From an uncultured Actinomycetes bacterium (GTDB lineage Bacteria; Actinomycetota; Actinomycetes; Nanopelagicales; Nanopelagicaceae), in NCBI GenBank assembly GCA_903845465.1, contig CAIMXQ010000151.1:1-6955 (forward strand): a DNA stretch of 6,955 bases, read 5' to 3'. Shown piece after piece: positions 1 through 5,166 of the stretch. Under the pieces are notes generated by a model that made no database searches, was not told where the DNA came from, and saw only the letters and a program-made list of their open reading frames with translations. Every line of letters begins with the position of its first letter. Positions within the stretch are counted from its first letter, which is position 1. The position numbers and the translations under genes were made by a program.

Positions 1-1058
1 CCAATACCTGCTGCGATCAAGCCAGGAACCATTAGTGGCTTTGGTCCAAACTTTGGTAGCAATTGGGATGCAACGCCAGCAAAGATAATGATTCCAGCCG
101 TAAATGGAAGGAATGCAAAACCTGTCTTCAGCGGACTAAATCCAAGGATTACTTGGAGATAAAGCCCAAGGAATAAGAACATTGAGAATAAGCCAGCACC
201 GACAACTAACGATCCAAGATAGGAACCTGCACGGTTGCGCTCTGTGATGACGCGAAGTGGCATCAGGGGATTTGCAACGCGACGTTCGATTGTGATGAAT
301 GCAATCAGAAGGACGATTGCTGCAGCAAAGAAGGTGAGAGTAATAGATGAAGACCAACCCTTACGTGCTGCTTCATTGAAACCGTAGGTAAGTGAGAAGA
401 GGCCTGCAGTTGCGGTGAGAACTCCAGGGATGTCATAGGTCTTATTTCCTTCAGCCTTTGACTCGTGTACAAACTTCAATGCAAGAAGGGATGCGATGAT
501 TGCGATTGGAGTATTTACTCCTAGGCACCAACGCCATGACGCGTACTGTGTAAGAGTTCCGCCAACAATCAGACCGATTGCAGCGCCGCCACCTGAGATT
601 GCACCGAATACTCCGAATGCCTTGGCGCGCTCTTTTGGAACAGTGAAAGTTTCAGAGATGATTGCAAGTGCTGCTGGCGCAAGAAGTGCGCCAAAGACAC
701 CTTGAAGTGCGCGTGCACCAAAGAGCAGACCCTGAGTCGATGCGATGCCACCTAGAGCAGATGCTGATGCAAAACCGAGAAGACCAATAATGAATATCTT
801 CTTACGGCCTACGTAATCTCCGATACGTCCACCGAGAAGAAGAAGCGAACCAAATGCGAGTGTGTAGGAAGTGATAACCCACTGCTGATTTGCATCAGAG
901 ATATGGAGGGCAACTTTGGCCCGCGGGATTGCGATGTTCATGATCGAGCTATCGAGAACGAGCATGAGTTGTGAAATCGCAACAACCAGGAGGGTTCTCC
1001 AACGGTCGGGTGCGGTTCCTTTTACATGGCCTTGGGCATCGCGTACTTGATTTGGCAC
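1..1058 (-). CDS. DHA2-family MFS transporter (14-TMS drug/solute:H+ antiporter type), 3' end cut by window
   Basis: Integral membrane exporter of the major facilitator superfamily, read right to left; 352 complete codons are present of the 450-520 usual for the family, so the C-terminal helices are missing. Visible: TM1 about 23-44 with LDSSIMNIAIP at 35-45 (DHA2-type motif with Asp36), MFS motif A GGRIGDYVGRKK at 76-87 in loop 2-3, an antiporter motif C-like Gly-rich helix 5 at 152-167, SWRW followed by NTPI at 174-185, and YLQVILGFSPLKTGFAFLP at 300-318, a DHA2 hallmark. I count about ten to eleven hydrophobic segments. The GTG start at 1058 is chosen because AGGAGA lies 5 nt upstream and the protein then begins just before TM1. 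Family knowledge suggests proton-driven efflux of drugs or metabolites; the substrate cannot be read from sequence. It is divergent from ilvD, and a role in amino acid export would be speculation. Confidence 0.93.
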   Translation of the reverse strand, partial: MPNQVRDAQGHVKGTAPDRWRTLLVVAISQLMLVLDSSIMNIAIPRAKVALHISDANQQWVITSYTLAFGSLLLLGGRIGDYVGRKKIFIIGLLGFASASALGGIASTQGLLFGARALQGVFGALLAPAALAIISETFTVPKERAKAFGVFGAISGGGAAIGLIVGGTLTQYASWRWCLGVNTPIAIIASLLALKFVHESKAEGNKTYDIPGVLTATAGLFSLTYGFNEAARKGWSSSITLTFFAAAIVLLIAFITIERRVANPLMPLRVITERNRAGSYLGSLVVGAGLFSMFLFLGLYLQVILGFSPLKTGFAFLPFTAGIIIFAGVASQLLPKFGPKPLMVPGLIAAGI

Positions 1059-1063
1059 AAAAA

Positions 1064-1069
1064 TCTCCT
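1064..1069 (-). promoter_or_regulatory. Shine-Dalgarno site of the MFS gene
   Basis: AGGAGA on the minus strand, 5 nt before the GTG at 1058. It decides the start of the transporter, which has no suitably placed ATG here. No convincing -35/-10 pair for this gene was found in the 120-base divergent region. Confidence 0.8.
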
Positions 1070-1103
1070 AGTGAATATCTATCGTTATTGATGAGGTTAA
1101 AGA

Positions 1104-1120
1104 TCAAGAATCCATCTTGA
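1104..1120. repeat. Inverted repeat TCAAGA-N5-TCTTGA, possible operator
   Basis: Perfect 6-bp inverted repeat with a 5-nt spacer in the 120-base divergent intergenic region (1059-1178). It lies 22 nt upstream of the proposed -35 box of ilvD and about 45 nt upstream of the transporter start. The 17-bp size suits a dimeric repressor operator acting on either gene. No regulator gene is present in the window, so the function is inference. A 6-bp palindrome can also arise by chance. Confidence 0.3.
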
Positions 1121-1142
1121 ATACTCCAATCTTAAGGCAGTG

Positions 1143-1172
1143 GCGACAACTTTGCCTCTTGAGCCTTACGAT
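1143..1172 (+). promoter_or_regulatory. Promoter of ilvD, likely giving a leaderless mRNA
   Basis: Candidate -35 GCGACA (1143-1148), 18-nt spacer, -10 TACGAT (1167-1172; fits the actinobacterial TANNNT pattern). The -10 ends only 6 nt before the ATG at 1179, so transcription would be expected to start at or within a base or two of the A of the start codon. No Shine-Dalgarno-like sequence lies in the 20 bases before the ATG, as expected for a leaderless message. The spacing is identical to that of the promoter at 2886-2915. Both hexamers are 4/6 matches to consensus, so the call rests mainly on position. Confidence 0.6.
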
Positions 1173-1178
1173 TAGCCC

Positions 1179-2852
1179 ATGTCGAAGATGAAACCCCGCT
1201 CTGGTCTTGTCACAGATGGATTAGAGCGCGCCCCTGCCCGCGGAATGTTGCGCGCAGTCGGAATGGGAGATGAAGATTGGGTGAAGCCTCAGATTGGCAT
1301 TGCATCTTCCTGGAATGAAATCACTCCTTGCAATCTTTCACTCGATCGTTTAGCAAAGGCATCGAAGAAGGGCGTCATCGATGCCGGTGGATTCCCGATG
1401 CAATTCGGAACAATCTCAGTCTCTGATGGAATTTCAATGGGCCACGAAGGAATGCACTTCTCATTAGTCTCTCGCGAAGTTATCGCAGATTCAGTTGAGA
1501 CCGTGATGCAGGCAGAACGTCTTGATGGAATGGTCACCTTTGCTGGATGCGATAAATCGCTGCCGGGCATGATGATGGCAGCGGCGCGTATCGATGTTGC
1601 GTCAGTATTTGTGTATGCAGGCTCTACCTTGCCCGGCCAAGTAGATGGAAAAGATGTCACAATCATCGATGCCTTTGAAGCCGTTGGTGCATGTGCCCGT
1701 GGATTAATTACACAAGATCGCGTTGATCAAATCGAGCGCGCTATATGTCCTGGCGAAGGTGCATGTGGCGGTATGTACACCGCAAACACAATGGCAAGTA
1801 TTGCTGAAGCAATCGGACTTTCACTTCCAGGTTCTGCTGCCCCTCCTGCAGTCGATCGTCGTCGCGATACTTATGCTGAACAAGCAGGAGCAGCAGTTGT
1901 GAATCTCATTGCAAAGGGAATCACTACACGCGATATCTTGACGAAGAAGGCATTTGAAAATGCCATCACAATCTTGATGGCACTGGGTGGTTCAACCAAT
2001 GCAGTTCTGCATTTACTTGCAATCGCTCACGAAGCAGAAGTAGATCTGACTCTCGATGATTTTCACCGTATTGGTTCGAAGGTTCCACTACTGGGTGATC
2101 TCAAGCCATTCGGAAAATTTGTCATGACCGATGTCGATCGCGTTGGCGGTATTCCAGTTGTCTTGCGCATCTTGCTTGATGCAGGTTACCTGCACGGAGA
2201 TTGCCTCACAGTAACTGGCAAGACTATGGCTGAGAACTTGGCCGATATCAATCCACCGCTTGCCGATGGAAGCGTCTTGCACGCAATCGATAAGCCACTT
2301 TCTACAGATATCGGAATCACTATTCTTGGCGGATCTCTTGCCACTGAAGGCGCTGTCTGCAAGACCGCTGGAATTGGAATTGAAACTTTTGAAGGACCAG
2401 CGCGCGTCTTTGAACGTGAACAAGCTGCAATGGAGGCTCTCGAAAACGGAACTATCCAAGCCGGTGACGTTGTTGTTATTCGCTACGAAGGTCCAAAGGG
2501 TGGACCAGGTATGCGCGAGATGTTGATGATCACTGGCGCAATTAAAGGTGCTGGACTTGGCAAGACAACTCTCCTACTTACTGATGGTCGTTTCTCAGGT
2601 GGCTCTACAGGTCTCTGCGTCGGACACGTTGCACCAGAAGCTGTCGACGGGGGACCGATCGCATTTATTAAAGATGGCGACATCGTCCGTATTGATATCC
2701 CAAACCGCACACTTGATTTACAGGTAGATGCTGCAGAACTTGAAGCCCGCAAAGTTGGCTGGAAGCCGCTGCCCCACAAGTACTCCCGTGGAGTACTTCA
2801 CAAGTATTCAAAGCTTGTGGGATCTGCATCCAAGGGCGCTGTCTGCGACTAA
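1179..2852 (+). CDS. ilvD: Dihydroxy-acid dehydratase
   Basis: Cytoplasmic Fe-S enzyme that dehydrates 2,3-dihydroxy-isovalerate and 2,3-dihydroxy-3-methylvalerate to the 2-oxo acids that are the last intermediates before valine and isoleucine. The 557 residues are full length for the family. Cluster-ligand cysteines are Cys51 (TPCN), Cys124 (AGCDKSLPG) and Cys196 (GACGGMYTANTM); their spacing of 73 and 72 residues matches known [2Fe-2S] dihydroxy-acid dehydratases. Mg-site residues are Asp83 (VSDGISMGHEGM region), Asp125 and Lys126 (the carbamylated Lys of the family) and Glu447 (GPGMREML). The proposed catalytic base is Ser473 in DGRFSGG. The start at 1179 gives the usual short N-terminus before RSGLVTDGLERA; Met4 (1188) is the only near alternative. 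No terminator lies between its stop and the leader region, so readthrough into ilvBNC is possible but would meet the same attenuator. C. glutamicum also has ilvD just upstream of ilvBNC. Confidence 0.98.
   Translation: MSKMKPRSGLVTDGLERAPARGMLRAVGMGDEDWVKPQIGIASSWNEITPCNLSLDRLAKASKKGVIDAGGFPMQFGTISVSDGISMGHEGMHFSLVSREVIADSVETVMQAERLDGMVTFAGCDKSLPGMMMAAARIDVASVFVYAGSTLPGQVDGKDVTIIDAFEAVGACARGLITQDRVDQIERAICPGEGACGGMYTANTMASIAEAIGLSLPGSAAPPAVDRRRDTYAEQAGAAVVNLIAKGITTRDILTKKAFENAITILMALGGSTNAVLHLLAIAHEAEVDLTLDDFHRIGSKVPLLGDLKPFGKFVMTDVDRVGGIPVVLRILLDAGYLHGDCLTVTGKTMAENLADINPPLADGSVLHAIDKPLSTDIGITILGGSLATEGAVCKTAGIGIETFEGPARVFEREQAAMEALENGTIQAGDVVVIRYEGPKGGPGMREMLMITGAIKGAGLGKTTLLLTDGRFSGGSTGLCVGHVAPEAVDGGPIAFIKDGDIVRIDIPNRTLDLQVDAAELEARKVGWKPLPHKYSRGVLHKYSKLVGSASKGAVCD
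2778..2798. repeat. 9-bp perfect inverted repeat inside the ilvD 3' end
   Basis: Arms AAGTACTCC (2778-2786) and GGAGTACTT (2790-2798) with a 3-nt loop CGT. The arms encode part of the segment HKYSRGVLHKYS (residues 533-544), in which HKYS occurs twice; CACAAGTA recurs at 2775-2782 and 2799-2806, eight codons apart. RGVL-KY-KLV is ordinary for the C-terminus of IlvD, so the protein explains part of it, but a perfect 9-bp stem in coding sequence is more than the protein requires. It would form a stable hairpin in ilvD mRNA. It has no T-tract and is not a terminator. Confidence 0.6.
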
Positions 2853-2864
2853 TTGTTTCAATTA
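2850..2864. repeat. A+T-rich inverted repeat TAATTG-TTT-CAATTA at the ilvD stop
   Basis: Perfect 6-bp inverted repeat with a TTT spacer, starting two bases before the end of the ilvD stop codon. It sits about 58-72 nt upstream of the proposed transcription start of the ilvB leader (2922). The stem is weak and no T-run follows, so it is unlikely to terminate ilvD transcription. It could be a protein-binding site for control of the ilvBNC promoter, but this is inference. Confidence 0.25.
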
Positions 2865-2885
2865 TTGTGACGTTCATCTCATCTC

Positions 2886-2915
2886 TTGACGCATCACCCT
2901 GCTGCGATGGAGAAT
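2886..2915 (+). promoter_or_regulatory. Promoter of the ilvB leader / ilvBNC operon
   Basis: -35 TTGACG (2886-2891, 5/6 to TTGACA), 18-nt spacer, -10 GAGAAT (2910-2915, keeping the A at position 2 and the final AAT). The -10 ends 6 nt before the leader ATG at 2922, so the transcript is expected to start at or next to that A. The same -35/18/-10/6/ATG geometry occurs at ilvD (1143-1179), which supports both calls. GGAG at 2909-2912 overlaps the -10 and could instead be a Shine-Dalgarno if transcription starts farther upstream. Confidence 0.6.
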
Positions 2916-2921
2916 AGCGCC

Positions 2922-2969
2922 ATGCAATCGACACAGACTTCAGCAGTTTCAGTGGTGGTGATTCGATAG
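2922..2969 (+). CDS. ilvB leader peptide, MQSTQTSAVSVVVIR (attenuator)
   Basis: A 15-codon ORF (ATG to TAG) in the gap before ilvB encodes MQSTQTSAVSVVVIR, with four valines (residues 9, 11, 12, 13) and one isoleucine (14); codons 11-14 read GTG GTG GTG ATT. Its stop codon abuts a G+C-rich hairpin followed by a Rho-independent terminator upstream of ilvB. This is the layout of amino acid operon attenuators: ribosomes stalling at Val/Ile codons when charged tRNA is scarce alter RNA folding and allow readthrough into ilvBNC. Attenuation of ilvBNC by a short leader peptide is known in Corynebacterium glutamicum. There are no leucine codons, so Val and Ile would be the sensed amino acids. The ATG probably lies at the 5' end of the mRNA (leaderless). 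The peptide itself probably has no other function. Confidence 0.82.
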   Translation: MQSTQTSAVSVVVIR

Positions 2970-2991
2970 CGCGTGCCTTCATGTCACGCGC
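2969..2991 (+). promoter_or_regulatory. Pre-terminator hairpin of the attenuator
   Basis: GCGCGTG (2969-2975) pairs perfectly with CACGCGC (2985-2991) around a 9-nt loop CCTTCATGT. The 5' arm begins on the last base of the leader stop codon, so a ribosome at the stop would cover it, and the 3' arm ends one base before the terminator stem. The loop bases CCTTCA (2976-2981) resemble the 5' terminator arm CCCTCA and could pair with TGAGGG (3005-3010; one G-U pair), which would break the terminator. Whether this hairpin is a pause structure, an anti-antiterminator or part of the antiterminator cannot be settled by eye. Confidence 0.6.
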
Positions 2992-2992
2992 G

Positions 2993-3016
2993 CCCTCAGA
3001 TATCTGAGGGTTTTTT
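2993..3016 (+). terminator. Rho-independent terminator (attenuator of ilvBNC)
   Basis: Perfect 7-bp stem CCCTCAG (2993-2999) / CTGAGGG (3004-3010), loop ATAT, followed directly by six T (3011-3016). It lies 23 bases after the leader stop and 66 bases before ilvB, so it ends leader transcripts rather than ilvD alone. Transcripts that pass it run into ilvBNC and serA. Confidence 0.92.
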
Positions 3017-3068
3017 CATTTAACAACCGTTCTGCACAAAGTTTGGGTAAGCGAAGAGATCGAGAAAG

Positions 3069-3075
3069 AAAGGAG
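3069..3075 (+). promoter_or_regulatory. Strong Shine-Dalgarno of ilvB
   Basis: AAAGGAG ends 7 nt before the ATG at 3083 and fixes the ilvB start. The strong site here contrasts with the lack of one before ilvD, in line with ilvB being translated internally on a longer mRNA. The remainder of 3017-3068 shows no further promoter or ORF that I can support. Confidence 0.85.
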
Positions 3076-3082
3076 CAAGAAG

Positions 3083-4846
3083 ATGGCGAAACACGTTCAT
3101 ACACCGAACGGCACAGAAATGACAGGAGCTACTTCATTGGTGAAGAGCCTTGAAGCAGCTGGCGTTGATGTGATGTTTGGACTTCCCGGTGGTGCGATTC
3201 TTCCTGCTTACGATCCGATATACGACTCAACAATTCGCCACATCTTGGTTCGACATGAACAAGGTGCAGGTCATGCTGCAACTGGATATGCGCAAGTAAC
3301 TGGTCGCGCTGGTGTCTGTATTGCAACATCAGGACCGGGTGCTACAAACCTTGTTACTCCACTCATGGATGCAGCAATGGACTCAGTTCCACTTGTCGCC
3401 ATCACAGGTCAAGTTCCATCTGCTGCTATCGGAACAGATGCTTTCCAAGAGGCAGATATTCGCGGAATCACAATGCCTTTTACCAAGCACAATTACTTGG
3501 TCACAGATCCTGCAGAAATTCCTGGTGTTATCGCTGAAGCTTTCCATATTGCAACTACGGGTCGCCCAGGTCCAGTACTAGTCGATATCGCTAAAGATGC
3601 ACTTCAGAAGATGACTACATATAACTGGCCAACATCAATCAAGCTTGCTGGTTACAACCCAAAGACAACTCCTGATGCACAAGCAATCACTGATGCAGCA
3701 GCGCTGATCGCGCAATCATCAAAGCCTGTCTTCTATGTTGGTGGCGGTGTTATCAAGGCAAATGCATCTTCTGAACTTCGCCAGTTGGTTGAACTCCTTG
3801 GCGCACCCGTTGTAACAACCTTGATGGCACGTGGTGCATTCCCTGATTCACATCCTTTACATATGGGTATGCCTGGAATGCACGGAACAGTTGCTGCAGT
3901 TACAGCGCTTCAAAAGGCTGATCTATTAATCACTTTAGGTGCGCGATTCGATGACCGCGTTACAGGAAAGCTTTCGACATTTGCACCGAATGCAAAGATT
4001 CTTCATGCAGATATCGATCCTGCAGAAATCGGCAAGAACCGTCATGCAGATGTTGCAGTTGTGGGCGATGTCCGAGAAACAATTGCTGCGCTTATCCCTG
4101 CACTCAAGTCTGCCCTTGCAAAGAACAAGCCAGATCTGACTGCTTGGTTACGCCAGATGAACTCACTCAAATCTACATACCCATTGGGATTTGATACTCC
4201 TGATGATGGTTCACTATCACCACAACTTGTTATCCAACGTCTTGGACAAATTTCTGGAACAGATACCATCTTCACTGCCGGCGTTGGCCAACATCAGATG
4301 TGGGCATCACAATTTATTTCGTATGAACATCCACGCACCTGGCTTAACTCAGGTGGCGCAGGAACTATGGGCTACGGCGTACCTGCTGCAATGGGTGCAA
4401 AAGTTGGAGCACCAGATACCACTGTGTGGGCTATCGATGGAGACGGTTGTTTCCAGATGACCAATCAAGAGCTAGTCACATGTGCACTTAACAATATTCC
4501 TATCAAGGTTGCAATCATTAATAACGAATCTCTCGGCATGGTTCGCCAGTGGCAGACCTTGTTCTATGACAGTCGTTATTCAAATACATCACTTGATTCA
4601 AAGCGCGTTCCAAACTTCCCAATGCTTGCAGAAGCTATGGGCTGTGTTGGGCTCTCATGTGATCGTCCTGAAGATCTTGATAAGACAATCAATAAGGCGA
4701 TGTCTATCAATGATCAACCAGTTGTTGTTGATTTCCGCGTTCATCGCGATGCGATGGTCTGGCCGATGGTTGCAGCCGGAACTTCCAATGATGAAATCAT
4801 GATCGCTCGCGCTACAGCGCCTGACTGGGATTCACAGGAGCTCTAA
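3083..4846 (+). CDS. ilvB: Acetohydroxyacid (acetolactate) synthase, large catalytic subunit
   Basis: Thiamine diphosphate (ThDP) enzyme making 2-acetolactate from two pyruvate, or 2-aceto-2-hydroxybutyrate from pyruvate and 2-oxobutyrate; first common step of BCAA synthesis. The 587 residues are full length. Order: N-terminal pyrimidine-binding domain about 14-180 with FGLPGGAILPAYD (32-44) and catalytic Glu59 in RHEQGAGHAA; central FAD-type domain about 200-335 with GARFDDRVTGK (286-296); C-terminal ThDP domain about 385-555 with the metal/ThDP motif GDG (453-455) through NN (480-481). Trp490 in VRQWQ is the conserved Trp of the herbicide and substrate channel. GTDAFQEADI (117-126) is also typical. 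The whole set favours an anabolic AHAS over a catabolic ALS or other ThDP enzyme. The start is set by AAAGGAG 7 nt upstream; the stop overlaps the ilvN start by one base. Expression should depend on readthrough of the upstream attenuator. Confidence 0.98.
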   Translation: MAKHVHTPNGTEMTGATSLVKSLEAAGVDVMFGLPGGAILPAYDPIYDSTIRHILVRHEQGAGHAATGYAQVTGRAGVCIATSGPGATNLVTPLMDAAMDSVPLVAITGQVPSAAIGTDAFQEADIRGITMPFTKHNYLVTDPAEIPGVIAEAFHIATTGRPGPVLVDIAKDALQKMTTYNWPTSIKLAGYNPKTTPDAQAITDAAALIAQSSKPVFYVGGGVIKANASSELRQLVELLGAPVVTTLMARGAFPDSHPLHMGMPGMHGTVAAVTALQKADLLITLGARFDDRVTGKLSTFAPNAKILHADIDPAEIGKNRHADVAVVGDVRETIAALIPALKSALAKNKPDLTAWLRQMNSLKSTYPLGFDTPDDGSLSPQLVIQRLGQISGTDTIFTAGVGQHQMWASQFISYEHPRTWLNSGGAGTMGYGVPAAMGAKVGAPDTTVWAIDGDGCFQMTNQELVTCALNNIPIKVAIINNESLGMVRQWQTLFYDSRYSNTSLDSKRVPNFPMLAEAMGCVGLSCDRPEDLDKTINKAMSINDQPVVVDFRVHRDAMVWPMVAAGTSNDEIMIARATAPDWDSQEL

Positions 4847-5139
4847 TGACTACTCAACGCCGTCAACATACTCTTGAAGTTCTCGTTGAAAATGAGCCAG
4901 GCGTGCTTGCTCGCGTATCTGGCCTATTCTCACGTCGCGCATTCAATATTGAAACCCTTAATGTGGGTCCCACCGAAGATTCATCCATCTCAAAGATGAT
5001 TATTGGAGTAGCTGTCGAAGGCCACTCACTCGAGCAAGTAATTGCTCAGCTCGACAAGCTCATCAGCGTTATCTCGATCAAAGATGTAACGCCAAAGGCA
5101 AAAGAAGTTAACGACACACAACCTGACTATCAAAACTAA
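4846..5139 (+). CDS. ilvN: Acetohydroxyacid synthase regulatory subunit, short single-ACT form
   Basis: Small subunit that activates IlvB and confers valine feedback. The ACT domain spans about residues 8-82 (HTLEVLVENEPGVLARV onward, then RRAFNIETLNVGPTE). Asn16, Gly19 and Asn34 align with Asn11, Gly14 and Asn29 of E. coli IlvH, positions tied to valine binding, so feedback is plausibly retained. At 97 residues it lacks the C-terminal domain of about 70-80 residues found in most actinobacterial IlvN (about 165-175 residues); the last 15 residues are a polar tail. In length it resembles the 96-residue E. coli IlvN of AHAS I, but its sequence matches the IlvH/actinobacterial type. The start codon shares one base with the ilvB stop (TAATG), with AGGAG at 4836-4840, 5 nt upstream, implying translational coupling. 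Only 27 bases separate its stop from ilvC, so no remnant of the missing domain can be present there. Confidence 0.94.
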   Translation: MTTQRRQHTLEVLVENEPGVLARVSGLFSRRAFNIETLNVGPTEDSSISKMIIGVAVEGHSLEQVIAQLDKLISVISIKDVTPKAKEVNDTQPDYQN

Positions 5140-5151
5140 GCAAGAAACTAC

Positions 5152-5159
5152 AAAAGGAG
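5152..5159 (+). promoter_or_regulatory. Shine-Dalgarno deciding the GTG start of ilvC
   Basis: AAAAGGAG ends 7 nt before GTG at 5167. The alternative ATG at 5176 would lie 16 nt away, too far for good initiation, so the GTG is preferred. Confidence 0.85.
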
Positions 5160-5166
5160 AAATACC

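Noticed and set aside
496..705. Plus-strand open frame inside the MFS gene
   Set aside because: It is antisense to a membrane protein with clear MFS motifs and shows no family resemblance.
1091..1120. Nine-codon ORF MRLKIKNPS in the divergent region, as a possible ilvD leader peptide
   Set aside because: No Ile/Val/Leu run, no Shine-Dalgarno, no terminator after it, and it lies upstream of the proposed ilvD promoter.
2088..2459. Minus-strand open frame inside ilvD (also 1289-1666, 2483-2779 and 2668-2982)
   Set aside because: These lie antisense to or overlap the strongly supported ilvD and leader region, have no recognisable domain, and look like shadows of its codon pattern.
1188..2852. 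Met4 codon at 1188 as the ilvD start
   Set aside because: No Shine-Dalgarno supports it, and the -10 box is placed for a leaderless start at 1179.
2850..2864. The A+T-rich dyad as a terminator for ilvD
   Set aside because: The stem is six mostly A-T pairs and is not followed by a run of T.
2993..3016. The stem-loop as an ordinary ilvD terminator only
   Set aside because: It lies 140 bases after ilvD, directly after a Val-rich leader ORF and downstream of a promoter, which fits attenuation better.
2886..3082. T-box or other riboswitch before ilvB
   Set aside because: The transcribed leader is short, with no room for a T-box specifier and antiterminator bulge; the leader ORF explains the region.
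5085..5166. Frameshift explanation for the short IlvN
   Set aside because: Only 27 bases lie between the ilvN stop and ilvC, and they hold the ilvC Shine-Dalgarno; no frame has room for the missing 70-80 residues.
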